Source of the DNA: Bacteroidales bacterium
GTDB lineage: Bacteria > Bacteroidota > Bacteroidia > Bacteroidales > UBA932
Direction of reading: 5' to 3'
Assembly: GCA_024401865.1 (NCBI GenBank)
Contig: JAKSKI010000016.1
Location: forward strand, 1 to 32,228
Length of the DNA stretch: 32,228 nucleotides
Both the position numbers and the translations under genes were made by a program. The notes beneath the pieces were generated by a model. The model was not told where the DNA came from. It did no database searches and was given only the letters and a program-made list of their open reading frames with translations. Of the stretch, positions 7,281-15,067 are shown piece after piece. Positions within the stretch are counted from its first letter, which is position 1; every line of letters starts with the position of its first letter.

Positions 7281-8318
7281 ATGGAAGAGCCCGAACTCCT
7301 CGAACAGGAGATGTATGAGCATTTCCGTATGGTCGTTGACAACGGCCAGGCTCCCGTCCGTATAGACAGCTATATGGCCGCCCATATGGAGGATACATCC
7401 CGTAACCGTATTCAACTGGCCATAAAGGAGGGGTTCGTGCAGGTGGGCGAAAAGACGGTCAAGGCAAATTATATAGTCCGACCCGGTGACGTGATACGTT
7501 TCATAATGCCGTATCAGCGTCGCGGAATGGAAATCATACCGCAGGATATCCCTCTCGACATTGTTTATGAGGATGATGACCTGCTGGTTGTCAATAAGCC
7601 GGCCGGAATGTGTGTCCATCCCGGACACGGCAATTTTGACGGCACACTCGTCAATGCTCTGGCCCACTATCTGGGGATATCACAGGGTCCGGAGGCTCAG
7701 GATGAACGAATGGGGATTCTGGTACACAGGATAGACAAGGATACGAGCGGACTGTTGCTGGTGGCCAAGAAGGATGAAGCCCAGCTTCGTCTGGCCAAGC
7801 AGTTCTTCGAACATTCTATTGACCGAAGATACAGGGCAATTGTCTGGGGGGACATCAAAGAGGACGAGGGAACCGTGGACGCAAACATAGGGCGCGACCC
7901 CAACGACAGGCTCAGATACCGTATATGCGATGATCCGGAGCAGGGCAAGCACGCCGTTACGCATTACAGGGTGCTGGAGAGGTTCGGCTATGTGACATAT
8001 GTGGAATGCATTCTGGAGACAGGAAGGACGCACCAGATACGTGTGCATATGGCTTCGATAGGACATCCCCTGTTCAATGACGCCCGTTACGGCGGTTCCG
8101 AGATACGCAAGGGCACCATCTATTCAAAGTACAGACAGTTCATAGGCAACTGCTTCGAGATATGCCCCCGTCAGGCCCTGCACGCCAAGACACTGGGCTT
8201 CGAGCACCCTTCCACACGCAAATGGCTGCAGTTCGATTCGCAAATCCCGACCGATATGTCGGCGCTTCTGGACAAATGGCGCCGATATGCCGGCAATATG
8301 CCTGAAGAAGATGAATGA
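7281..8318 (+). CDS. rluD: RluD-family 23S rRNA pseudouridine synthase
   Basis: Converts uridines of 23S rRNA to pseudouridine. An S4 RNA-binding domain occupies about residues 25-85 (RIDSYMAAHM through VRPGDVIRF). The catalytic domain follows with VNKPAGMCVHPG and the catalytic aspartate D152 in HRIDKDTSGLLLVAKK, then the RTHQIRVHMASIGHPL motif. The 345-residue length fits RluD/RluC-type enzymes. Exact target positions (1911/1915/1917 in E. coli for RluD) cannot be told from RluC or RluB-like alternatives, so the symbol is tentative. The ATG directly follows the PASTA stop codon, and the end overlaps lnt by eight bases. Confidence 0.92.
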   Translation: MEEPELLEQEMYEHFRMVVDNGQAPVRIDSYMAAHMEDTSRNRIQLAIKEGFVQVGEKTVKANYIVRPGDVIRFIMPYQRRGMEIIPQDIPLDIVYEDDDLLVVNKPAGMCVHPGHGNFDGTLVNALAHYLGISQGPEAQDERMGILVHRIDKDTSGLLLVAKKDEAQLRLAKQFFEHSIDRRYRAIVWGDIKEDEGTVDANIGRDPNDRLRYRICDDPEQGKHAVTHYRVLERFGYVTYVECILETGRTHQIRVHMASIGHPLFNDARYGGSEIRKGTIYSKYRQFIGNCFEICPRQALHAKTLGFEHPSTRKWLQFDSQIPTDMSALLDKWRRYAGNMPEEDE

Positions 8319-9909
8319 AAGACGTACCATAGCAATTCTCCCTCTGCTGTCGGCAGCGCTGATGAGCATTCCCTGGCTGGTGCCCCACACAGGTTGGGTG
8401 GCCTTGTTCGGACTTGTGCCCCTGCTTTGTGCCGAACGTATAGCTACCGGATGCCATATCCGTCATTTCTGGAGATGGTATCTGCTTGGTTTCGTCGTCT
8501 GGAATGCCGCCACAACCTTCTGGATATGGAATGCGACTGCAGGGGGAGCCGTATTCGCCATACTCTACAACTCCCTCCAGATGTTCCTGGTGTTCGGCCT
8601 GTTCCGTATAAGCAGACGCAGATTCGGGGGATGCCTTCCGTATCTGTTCCTGATGTTTGCCTGGATTGCCTGGGAGAGGATCGATTATTCGGCACAGTTG
8701 TCCTGGCCCTGGCTCACATTGGGCAATGCTTTCTCCGGCACTGTATCCTTGGTGCAGTGGTACTCCGTGACGGGTGCGCTCGGTGGCTCGCTGTGGGTGT
8801 GGGCTGTCAACCTGTCCCTGTTCGGACTGATGACCGCATTCTCCGAAGGAAGTTGGTGGAATCGGAATTATAAGGCCCAGATGGCCTCGCTCTTCGGCAT
8901 ACTGGTCCTGGTGGCTGGCCCGATTGTCGCTTCCGAAATCATATACAAAGGATATGAGGAGAAATCCGAGGGGACAAGCCGCGTGGTCATTGCACAGCCC
9001 AATATCGACGTATACAACAAGTTCGGCGCTATGACCCAGGCGGAGCAGACCGAAACCCTTCTCGGCCTGTTCCCGGAAGAATCCGGGGAGCAGCTGCTTC
9101 TGGTCGCTCCCGAGACTTTCACTTCGGACGTGGTTCTCAATGACATACAGTCAGGCGCCACCTGGCGTCGTTTCCGTGAGTTCCTGCAATCCCGTCCCAA
9201 TACGGACTTGTTGTTCGGTGCCTCTTCCTGGGAATTCATCAACAAGCGTTCACAGCCTTCACTCCTTGCACGGCCGTATGGAGACGGTTGGATCGAATCT
9301 CACAACAGCGCATTGATAATGGATGCAAGCGGACGGACCGAAGTCTTTCACAAAAGCAAACTTGTGGTCGGGGTCGAGAAAATGCCATATCCTCGCATTT
9401 TTGCCCCGGTTGACGACTGGCTGGGTGGAGTAATGGGACGCTGCGTGCCCCAGGACAGGATAAGCTGTCTGCATCTTGCCGACGGCACGACTTTCGGCTG
9501 CGCGGTATGTTATGAGTCTGTATACGGGGATTATTGTACGGGGTATGTCAGGGAGGGAGCTGAATTCCTGACCATCATCACCAATGATGCATGGTGGGGA
9601 GATACGCCCGGCTACAGACAGCACCTCAGATACGCGTCCCTGAGGGCCATCGAACTGAGAAGGGATATTGCCCGATGTGCCAACACCGGCATCTCCGCGT
9701 TTATCAACCAAAGGGGGGATATTGTCTCGTCCACTTCCTGGTGGGAGAGGAGGTCACTTGAAGGGCAGGTCAACTACAATTCTCAACTGACGGTTTTTGC
9801 AAGGTATGGTGACGTGACCGGCAGGGTCTGCACGCTCGCCTTCATTCTTATGCTTCTCGCACTGTTGGTCAGAACAGTGTCGGGTGGCACTCGTCGAGCA
9901 TCTGCATAA
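8311..9909 (+). CDS. lnt: Apolipoprotein N-acyltransferase
   Basis: Inner-membrane enzyme adding the third acyl chain to the N-terminal Cys of lipoproteins. The N-terminal half has about six membrane helices with the family motif AWERIDYSAQLSWPWL. The periplasmic nitrilase-like domain carries the triad E268 (APETF), K348 (HKSKLV) and C400 (AVCYES), and a final helix closes the protein. ATG 8311 gives MNERRTIAIL at 532 residues and overlaps the rluD stop by eight bases. An in-frame ATG at 8287 would add eight residues but lies deeper in rluD. The many lipoproteins in this window are plausible clients. Its last 41 bases overlap the convergent gene at 9869-10102. Confidence 0.95.
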   Translation: MNERRTIAILPLLSAALMSIPWLVPHTGWVALFGLVPLLCAERIATGCHIRHFWRWYLLGFVVWNAATTFWIWNATAGGAVFAILYNSLQMFLVFGLFRISRRRFGGCLPYLFLMFAWIAWERIDYSAQLSWPWLTLGNAFSGTVSLVQWYSVTGALGGSLWVWAVNLSLFGLMTAFSEGSWWNRNYKAQMASLFGILVLVAGPIVASEIIYKGYEEKSEGTSRVVIAQPNIDVYNKFGAMTQAEQTETLLGLFPEESGEQLLLVAPETFTSDVVLNDIQSGATWRRFREFLQSRPNTDLLFGASSWEFINKRSQPSLLARPYGDGWIESHNSALIMDASGRTEVFHKSKLVVGVEKMPYPRIFAPVDDWLGGVMGRCVPQDRISCLHLADGTTFGCAVCYESVYGDYCTGYVREGAEFLTIITNDAWWGDTPGYRQHLRYASLRAIELRRDIARCANTGISAFINQRGDIVSSTSWWERRSLEGQVNYNSQLTVFARYGDVTGRVCTLAFILMLLALLVRTVSGGTRRASA

Positions 9910-10102
9910 CCCGCTCCATTGTTGCCTGGCGGATAAGAGCCGAGTGGGATGATACCTTGAATCTGCGGCAGTATTCGTCAATGGCCGCAATTTCTTTCTT
10001 GTTGAAAAGAATGGTCTTGCGGTAATTGCGCACAAGTTCCGCCTGCTGCTTGCGCAGGTACTCGGGATCGATTGCTCCGGATTTCTTCTTTCTGTTGGCC
10101 AT
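9869..10102 (-). CDS. Small ribbon-helix-helix-like protein
   Basis: A 77-residue basic protein. After a Lys-rich start comes a short strand KTILFN, then two helices (KKEIAAIDEYCRRF and SSHSALIRQATMERVMQML), the layout of MetJ/Arc-type ribbon-helix-helix DNA-binding proteins; it ends CHPTLF. I recognise this as a type seen in Bacteroidales without a known role. It is the last gene of the lon-ung-coaD cluster: its ATG (10102-10100) shares one base with the stop of the thioredoxin-like gene. It overlaps the 3' end of lnt on the other strand by 41 bases. DNA binding is inferred from predicted secondary structure only. Confidence 0.75.
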   Translation of the reverse strand: MANRKKKSGAIDPEYLRKQQAELVRNYRKTILFNKKEIAAIDEYCRRFKVSSHSALIRQATMERVMQMLDECHPTLF

Positions 10103-10920
10103 TAGTCCGTATTGTTGATATGCTTGTCGTAAACTGATTGGATGGCGCCCGCCACAGGGATGAGTTCCATCAGGCTTTCCGGCTCCAGCCGCCTTCCCAT
10201 AATGCTCCCCTGAGGTTCCGTCATATACATCTTTGGAGTGGATATGACTCCGTACAGACGGAGGTAGTCCGTGTCAAACTCCGGGTCCCACAGGTGAATC
10301 ATCCGCAGCGATCTGTTCCTGACTTTGAACTGCCTTCTGAATTTGTTCCAGGCCTTCCTGTCCGAACCGCAATACACTGCAACCACATCGGCAGGGAAGT
10401 CTATGCTCTCCAGGATTCCCGGCAGAACCTTCATCTCCAACTGGCATTTCGCGCAGGCGGTATCATAGAAAAACAGTATGTTGATTCTGCCCCGGGAGGG
10501 GAACGTCACCGCCCTTCCACGCTGGTCACGCATAGTTATTGCCGGAGCGTCGCATCCGATGAGGGTGCTGCGGTTGAAGTCAGCAAACATCCGTGCATCG
10601 AACTCTTCCATTTCTCCGGTCATCCTGATCGTACCGTCAGAAAACCAGCGGTCGAAAATGTGCACCGCCACTTCTTCTTCACCCATCACCTTGGATTCGC
10701 GGTAATGGTCAAATACGGCAAGTGCCACGTGCTGCCTGGTCAGACTGTCATTGCAGGTTGATATCAGTCCGTCGAATTCGCGGAACTTCTCCTCCGACGG
10801 CTCTGCAGTCATCGCGTCATAGAACTGTACCAGCAGGCTGTCAAGTCTGCTGTAGTCCTGCGCGTGTCCTGATACGGACAGCAACGCCATTATTATCAGA
10901 GCCGGGATTGAGCGCTTCAT
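10102..10920 (-). CDS. Exported thioredoxin-like protein with CAKC motif
   Basis: 272 residues from ATG 10920, which overlaps the coaD stop as ATGA; longer upstream reading runs through coaD and is not expected. A signal peptide ends near residue 20 (VSGHAQ). Residues about 22-115 are helical with no recognised motif. From about residue 120 a TlpA/thioredoxin-like domain appears: IGCDAPAITMRD, then FFYDTACAKCQLEM with C156 and C159 as a CxxC pair, and a cis-Pro-like VISTPKMYM. Such two-part proteins (DUF5106-like plus thioredoxin fold) are common in Bacteroidales and should act in periplasmic disulfide or redox chemistry; the client is unknown. Confidence 0.82.
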   Translation of the reverse strand: MKRSIPALIIMALLSVSGHAQDYSRLDSLLVQFYDAMTAEPSEEKFREFDGLISTCNDSLTRQHVALAVFDHYRESKVMGEEEVAVHIFDRWFSDGTIRMTGEMEEFDARMFADFNRSTLIGCDAPAITMRDQRGRAVTFPSRGRINILFFYDTACAKCQLEMKVLPGILESIDFPADVVAVYCGSDRKAWNKFRRQFKVRNRSLRMIHLWDPEFDTDYLRLYGVISTPKMYMTEPQGSIMGRRLEPESLMELIPVAGAIQSVYDKHINNTD

Positions 10921-11387
10921 TTGACCGATGGCAGTTTGACGTTGGCAGGCTCGAACATTGACGTGTCTCCGTGATGCCTGAGTATGTCCCTTACCGCCGA
11001 GGACGAGATATGCGCGAACTCCTGGGCGGTGGGAATGATGATGGTATCCACTTCGGGAGCCATACGCTTGTTGGCATCGGCTATGGCTCTCTCGTTCTCG
11101 AAATCGAGCATATTGCGGACACCTCTGACAATATGCCGTATCCCCAGTTCGCGGCATACGTCCACCGTAAGCCCGTCGTATTTGATTATGCTGACGCCGG
11201 TAATGTCCTTCGTAGCCTGGCGTATGATGTCCATACGCTGGTCCATGTCATAGAATCCGGTCTTGTCCTGGTTGACGCCGACCGCGACGACCACCTTGTC
11301 AAACATAGTGAGCGCCCTGCGCAGAATGTTGAGGTGACCGGCCGTGAAGGGATCGAAGGATCCCGGGAATAATGCTACAGTTGCCAA
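10917..11387 (-). CDS. coaD: Phosphopantetheine adenylyltransferase
   Basis: Penultimate step of coenzyme A synthesis: 4'-phosphopantetheine plus ATP gives dephospho-CoA. The nucleotidyltransferase fold shows the (T/S)xGH motif as TAGH (T15-H18) in FPGSFDPFTAGHLNIL, the RGVRN loop, the DxxNERAIADANKRM-like helix and the C-terminal ISSSAVRD motif. Starting at TTG 11387 gives MATVALFPG and 156 residues, matching the family, and overlaps the ung stop by 13 bases. An ATG 20 codons upstream would add an uncharacteristic tail entirely inside ung. The stop overlaps the next gene as ATGA. Confidence 0.95.
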   Translation of the reverse strand: MATVALFPGSFDPFTAGHLNILRRALTMFDKVVVAVGVNQDKTGFYDMDQRMDIIRQATKDITGVSIIKYDGLTVDVCRELGIRHIVRGVRNMLDFENERAIADANKRMAPEVDTIIIPTAQEFAHISSSAVRDILRHHGDTSMFEPANVKLPSVK

Positions 11388-12043
11388 TTTATAGGAGTTT
11401 TGTGTTGTGATGTCAGAATGGCGTTGGTTTGCGAGAAATGGCGGCAACCGAAAAACGCCCCCCTTGCAAGAGGGGAAGGATGGGCCGCCTGCAGGATATG
11501 ATGCCTTGTCCCGTCAATCAGGGGAGCCTTGCTGCGTGCATAATTGCCCCATAGCAGGAACACAACGCCGTCACAATTGTCCGAGATGGTGCGGATTACG
11601 GCATCGGTGAATTCCTGCCATCCTATACCGCTGTGTGAAGTGGGTTCTCCTCCTCTCACTGTCAGTACGGCATTGAGAAGCAGAACGCCCTGACGCGCCC
11701 AGGATTCGAGATTGGGCCTGCCCGACATTCTTATGCCGAGGTCTGTCTCGATTTCCTTGAAGATGTTGCGCAGTGAAGGCGGAGCGGGGACGTTGTCCGG
11801 GACCGAAAAGGACAGTCCCATAGCCTGCCCGGGTCCGTGATATGGATCCTGGCCAAGTATCACCACCTTGACCTTGTCCAGAGGGGTCAGTTCGAATGCC
11901 TTGAATATCAGACTGCCAGGAGGATAAATGGCTTTGCCCTGCTCCTTCTCCCGATGCAAAAAGCCGACAAGCTCTGCGAAGTAGGGTTTGTCAAACTCAC
12001 TTTGCAGGGCCTGCCGCCAGGTGTTTTCTATCTGTACTGTCAA
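11375..12043 (-). CDS. ung: Uracil-DNA glycosylase
   Basis: Family 1 UDG, removing uracil from DNA to start base excision repair. Signatures in order: GQDPYH at residues 64-69 with catalytic D66, LLLNAVLTVRGGEPTSH (the uracil-recognition and hinge region), VFLLWGNYARSK, and the DNA-intercalating HPSPLA loop with H188. From TTG 12043 the protein has 222 residues, typical for Ung; this TTG overlaps the lon stop as TTGA. Extending to the far upstream start would run through the end of lon and is not credible. It is translationally linked with lon before it and coaD after it. Confidence 0.95.
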   Translation of the reverse strand: MTVQIENTWRQALQSEFDKPYFAELVGFLHREKEQGKAIYPPGSLIFKAFELTPLDKVKVVILGQDPYHGPGQAMGLSFSVPDNVPAPPSLRNIFKEIETDLGIRMSGRPNLESWARQGVLLLNAVLTVRGGEPTSHSGIGWQEFTDAVIRTISDNCDGVVFLLWGNYARSKAPLIDGTRHHILQAAHPSPLARGAFFGCRHFSQTNAILTSQHKTPINWQL

Positions 12044-14439
12044 AATATGAAGTCTACCACATCCTTTATTGTCTTGACATAATGGAAGTTCAGTCCTTCC
12101 ACATAGATATCCTTGATATCCTCGATGTCCTTGCGGTTGTCCTCGCAAATGACTATGGTGGAGACTCCGGCCCTCTTGGCGGCAAGTATCTTCTCTTTGA
12201 TGCCTCCTACGGGCAGCACCCTTCCCCTGAGAGTCATTTCTCCTGTCATTGCGATACCCTTCCTGACAGCTTTGCCGCGCAGTATGGAAACCATCGAGCT
12301 GACCATCGTGATGCCGGCTGACGGTCCGTCCTTGGGAGTAGCTCCCTCCGGTACGTGGACGTGGAGGTCCTTGGCTGCGAACTGCTCGGAAGTCATTTCG
12401 GCCATTTCGGGATGGGCCTTGATGTACTGATATGCAATGGTGGCGGATTCCTTCATCACGTCGCCAAGGCTGCCCGTCATCGTGAGGACGCCCTTGCCGT
12501 TGCTTACGGAACTCTCGACAAAGAGAATCTCTCCGCCCATTTCGGTCCAGGCAAGACCTGTCACCACGCCGGGCGCTTCATTGCCCTTCTGAATGTCGTG
12601 GAATGCTTTGGGCAGACCGAGGTATTCCTTCAGGTGCTCTTTCTCGATTGTGTGGGGCCATTCCTGCTCGAGAGCGATTTTCTTGGCGGTGACTCGGGCT
12701 ATTTTGGCTATCTGCTTCTCCAGTCCGCGCACACCGCTCTCGTGGGTGTATTCGTCAATTATTGCCTTGAGCGCACTCTTGCTTATGCGGAGGTCCTTGC
12801 GGCCTATTCCGTGCTCTTCCAACTGCTTGGGTACAAGGTATTTCCTGGCAATCTCCATCTTCTCCTCGGCCAGATATCCGCTTACGTTGATGACCTCCAT
12901 CCTGTCCAGAAGGGCGGGCTGGATGGAAGATATTCCGTTGGCGGTGGTGAGGAAGAGAACGTTGCTCAAATCATAGTCCAGGTCAAGATAATTGTCGTGG
13001 AAAGTGCCGTTCTGCTCCGGGTCAAGAGCTTCGAGAAGGGCGGATGAGGGGTCGCCCTTGAAGTCCGAACTCAGTTTGTCAATCTCGTCAAGCACAATCA
13101 CTGGATTGGAAGTGCCGGCTCTCTGTATGCCGTTGAGGATGCGGCCGGGCAGGGCTCCCACATATGTCTTCCTATGGCCTCTGATTTCGGCCTCGTCGTG
13201 CATTCCTCCCAGGGCGATACGTACATATTTGCGTCCCAGAGCCTTGGCCACAGACTTGCCCAGACTGGTCTTTCCGACTCCCGGAGGACCGTAGAGACAG
13301 AGGATGGGGGACTTCATATTGCCCTTGAGCTTGAGGACGGCAAGATATTCGATGATTCTGTCCTTGACACTCTCCAGACCGAAATGGTCATTGTCCAGCA
13401 CCTTCTGTGCGTGGGCGAGGTCCATATTGTCCTCGGAATATTCGTTCCAGGGCAGGTCGAGCATAAACTCCAGGTAATTGTACTGGACACTGTAGTCGGG
13501 GGAGTTGGGGTTGTATTTCTCGAGCCGGCTCAGCTCCTTCTCGAAGGCTTCTGCAATCTCCTTGGGCCATTTCTTGGCTTCGGCGCGTGCCCTGAACCTG
13601 TCGAAATCCTCACCGTCATCCATTCCAAGCTCTTCCTGGATGGTGCGGAGCTGGTTGTTGAGGAAGTACTCCCTCTGCTGCTGGTCAATCTCTGTCTTGA
13701 CTTTCTGGTTGATCTCCTGCTTGATTTTGATGAGCTCGATCTGAACATCCAGGATGGACAGCAGTTTCATCGAGCGCATCTTCATATCGTCATACTGCAG
13801 GAGTTCTATTTTCTCTCCGAAGTTCTCGACTTCGATGGTGGTGGCTATGAAATTGACAAGGAAGGCAAAATTGTCGATGGTCTTCATCGCCGTCACGGCT
13901 TCCTTGCTCGCGAAATTGGAGTTGCGGATGATGTTGGTAGCCTTCTCCTTGAGCGCTTCCGAAATTGCCTTCACGCTGGCGCTGTCCTCATCACGGAGTA
14001 CGTCTTCGCGATATCTCACGCGTGCCGTGATGTATGGTTCGTAACCCAGCACATCTTCTATCTCTATCCTCTTGAAACTCTGGAGTATGGCTGTGATGGT
14101 GCCGTCGGGCATCTCCAGGGTCTTGATGATTTTGGCCACGGTGCCGAAGGCATAGAGGTCATCCCTGCGCGGATCCTCGATGCTGATGTCCGTCTGGGGG
14201 ACCGCTCCGATGAAGAATCCCTCCCTTTCGGCATCCTCTATCAGTTTGATGGATTTCTCCCTTCCTATGGTAATGGGGAATATGGTTCCCGGGAACAGCA
14301 CGGCATTGCGCAGCGCCAGAATCGGAAGCGCATCGGGCAGTTCCGAATCATCAACCTTCATGATTCCGTCACCGGGGACGACGGGGATTATGCTGACCTC
14401 CGCCCCTACGGGGAATGCATATTTCTTTTCTTGTCTCAT
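12040..14439 (-). CDS. lon: ATP-dependent protease Lon
   Basis: Cytoplasmic AAA+ serine protease degrading misfolded and regulatory proteins. Starting at ATG 14439 gives 799 residues. The N-terminal substrate-recognition domain starts around LPILALRNAVLFPG, followed by a coiled-coil region, the ATPase module with Walker A GPPGVGKTS and Walker B VIVLDEID, and a C-terminal protease domain with the Ser-Lys dyad S707 (PKDGPSAG) and K750 (GGIKEK). A TTG three codons upstream (14448) is an alternative start. A candidate promoter lies at 14513-14482. It heads the lon-ung-coaD-thioredoxin-ribbon-helix-helix chain. Confidence 0.97.
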   Translation of the reverse strand: MRQEKKYAFPVGAEVSIIPVVPGDGIMKVDDSELPDALPILALRNAVLFPGTIFPITIGREKSIKLIEDAEREGFFIGAVPQTDISIEDPRRDDLYAFGTVAKIIKTLEMPDGTITAILQSFKRIEIEDVLGYEPYITARVRYREDVLRDEDSASVKAISEALKEKATNIIRNSNFASKEAVTAMKTIDNFAFLVNFIATTIEVENFGEKIELLQYDDMKMRSMKLLSILDVQIELIKIKQEINQKVKTEIDQQQREYFLNNQLRTIQEELGMDDGEDFDRFRARAEAKKWPKEIAEAFEKELSRLEKYNPNSPDYSVQYNYLEFMLDLPWNEYSEDNMDLAHAQKVLDNDHFGLESVKDRIIEYLAVLKLKGNMKSPILCLYGPPGVGKTSLGKSVAKALGRKYVRIALGGMHDEAEIRGHRKTYVGALPGRILNGIQRAGTSNPVIVLDEIDKLSSDFKGDPSSALLEALDPEQNGTFHDNYLDLDYDLSNVLFLTTANGISSIQPALLDRMEVINVSGYLAEEKMEIARKYLVPKQLEEHGIGRKDLRISKSALKAIIDEYTHESGVRGLEKQIAKIARVTAKKIALEQEWPHTIEKEHLKEYLGLPKAFHDIQKGNEAPGVVTGLAWTEMGGEILFVESSVSNGKGVLTMTGSLGDVMKESATIAYQYIKAHPEMAEMTSEQFAAKDLHVHVPEGATPKDGPSAGITMVSSMVSILRGKAVRKGIAMTGEMTLRGRVLPVGGIKEKILAAKRAGVSTIVICEDNRKDIEDIKDIYVEGLNFHYVKTIKDVVDFIF

Positions 14440-14481
14440 CTCTGCCAAATTGTCAGTGATACCTACTAATTATTAACACGG

Positions 14482-14513
14482 CTAATATAGTCAATCTCCG
14501 TGCCAATGCCAAA
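14482..14513 (-). promoter_or_regulatory. Candidate promoter of the lon operon
   Basis: On the minus strand TTTG (14513-14510) and TATATTAG (14489-14482, seven of eight matches to TAnnTTTG) are 20 bases apart, about 43 bases before the lon ATG. Spacing supports it; the -7 element has one mismatch. Confidence 0.5.
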
Positions 14514-14525
14514 AAGGACAATTAT

Positions 14526-14556
14526 TTTGATTATTGAAAAATAAAATCTAATTTTG
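14526..14556 (+). promoter_or_regulatory. Promoter of the HU gene cluster
   Basis: TTTG at 14526-14529 and a perfect TAnnTTTG (TAATTTTG) at 14549-14556 are 19 bases apart, an excellent match to the Bacteroides consensus. A small hairpin, TCCCC 14559-14563 with GGGGA 14572-14576, would lie at or close to the transcript's 5' end and might stabilise the mRNA. Confidence 0.8.
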
Positions 14557-14613
14557 TGTCCCCAAAAAACTGGGGAATACAGATATTGTTTCAAATCAGA
14601 AAATACAAGCATT

Positions 14614-14892
14614 ATGACAAAGGCAGAGATTGTAAATGAGGTTGCAAAGGCAACAGGTATCGAGAAAGTGGCTGTTCAGAACGTTGTTGAAGCGTTTATG
14701 GAGACTGTCAAGGACTCCATCATCAAGGGTAACCCCGTTTATCTTCGTGGATTCGGCAGTTTCATCATCAAGCATCGCGCAGAGAAAGCCGCCCGCAACA
14801 TCACAGCCAAGACAACACTCACCATACCTGCTCACAATATCCCTGCATTCAAGCCTGCAAAGGTTTTCGTATCACAGGTAAAGGGCGAATAA
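14614..14892 (+). CDS. HU-family nucleoid DNA-binding protein
   Basis: A 92-residue histone-like protein that bends and compacts DNA. The start is ATG 14614 (MTKAEIVNEVAKATG); an in-frame extension to 14554 lies across the promoter and is rejected. The N-terminal dimerisation helices are followed by RGFGSFIIKHRAEKAARNITAKTT and TIPAHNIPAFKPAK, the beta-arm and closing strand of the family. In the arm tip the common RNP tripeptide reads RNI, so the DNA-intercalating proline seen in E. coli HU/IHF is replaced by Ile; I recall this as usual in Bacteroidota HU proteins. The tiny basic gene and rng follow on the same strand. Confidence 0.95.
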   Translation: MTKAEIVNEVAKATGIEKVAVQNVVEAFMETVKDSIIKGNPVYLRGFGSFIIKHRAEKAARNITAKTTLTIPAHNIPAFKPAKVFVSQVKGE

Positions 14893-14913
14893 TTCTTTAA
14901 TACACAATTATAT

Positions 14914-15003
14914 ATGCCTAACGGAAAGAAGCATAAAAGACACAAGATGGCCACTCACAAACGTAAGAAACGTTTGCGTCTGAACCGCCACAAGAAGAAA
15001 TAG
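14914..15003 (+). CDS. 29-residue Lys/Arg/His-rich protein (COX24/AURKAIP1-like, putative ribosome-associated)
   Basis: A tiny gene: ATG 14914 to TAG 15001-15003, 29 residues starting MPNGKKHKRHKMATHKRKK and ending in a run of basic residues. More than half of the residues are Lys, Arg or His, and there are no acidic ones. I recognise nearly identical short proteins in many Bacteroidota genomes, labelled with the AURKAIP1/COX24 domain, whose mitochondrial relative (mS38) and actinobacterial relative (bS22) are small-subunit ribosomal proteins. A ribosomal role here is inferred from that resemblance and the composition. It sits 21 bases after the HU gene and 64 bases before rng, with a hairpin in between. 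Confidence 0.8.
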   Translation: MPNGKKHKRHKMATHKRKKRLRLNRHKKK

Positions 15004-15008
15004 TCGAT

Positions 15009-15045
15009 AGAGGCCTGACGGGGGATCCGGCGGGCCTCTGTGTTT
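15009..15045 (+). terminator. Hairpin between the tiny basic gene and rng
   Basis: AGAGGCC at 15009-15015 pairs perfectly with GGCCTCT at 15033-15039, enclosing a GC-rich loop that can pair further. Only a weak T stretch (TGTTTA) follows, so it may be a leaky terminator, an mRNA stabiliser, or an RNase site in the rng leader. Confidence 0.5.
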
Positions 15046-15067
15046 ATAGTTCACCAACATAATCTTT

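Noticed and set aside
10921-11157. 79-codon N-terminal extension of the thioredoxin-like gene.
   Set aside because: It lies within coaD in another frame, and a signal peptide starts exactly at ATG 10920 with an ATGA overlap.
12044-12148. Extended N-terminus for ung.
   Set aside because: It reads through the last codons of lon and shows no Ung similarity; TTG 12043 gives the usual length.
13174-14469. 431-codon open frame on the plus strand opposite lon.
   Set aside because: Shadow of lon codon usage; no start context, no recognisable domain, and lon is certain on the other strand.
14490-14505. Sigma-54-like promoter upstream of lon (minus-strand TGGCACG, four bases, TTGAC).
   Set aside because: The -24 half is perfect but the invariant GC of the -12 element is GA, and a better-spaced TTTG / TATATTAG promoter covers the same region.
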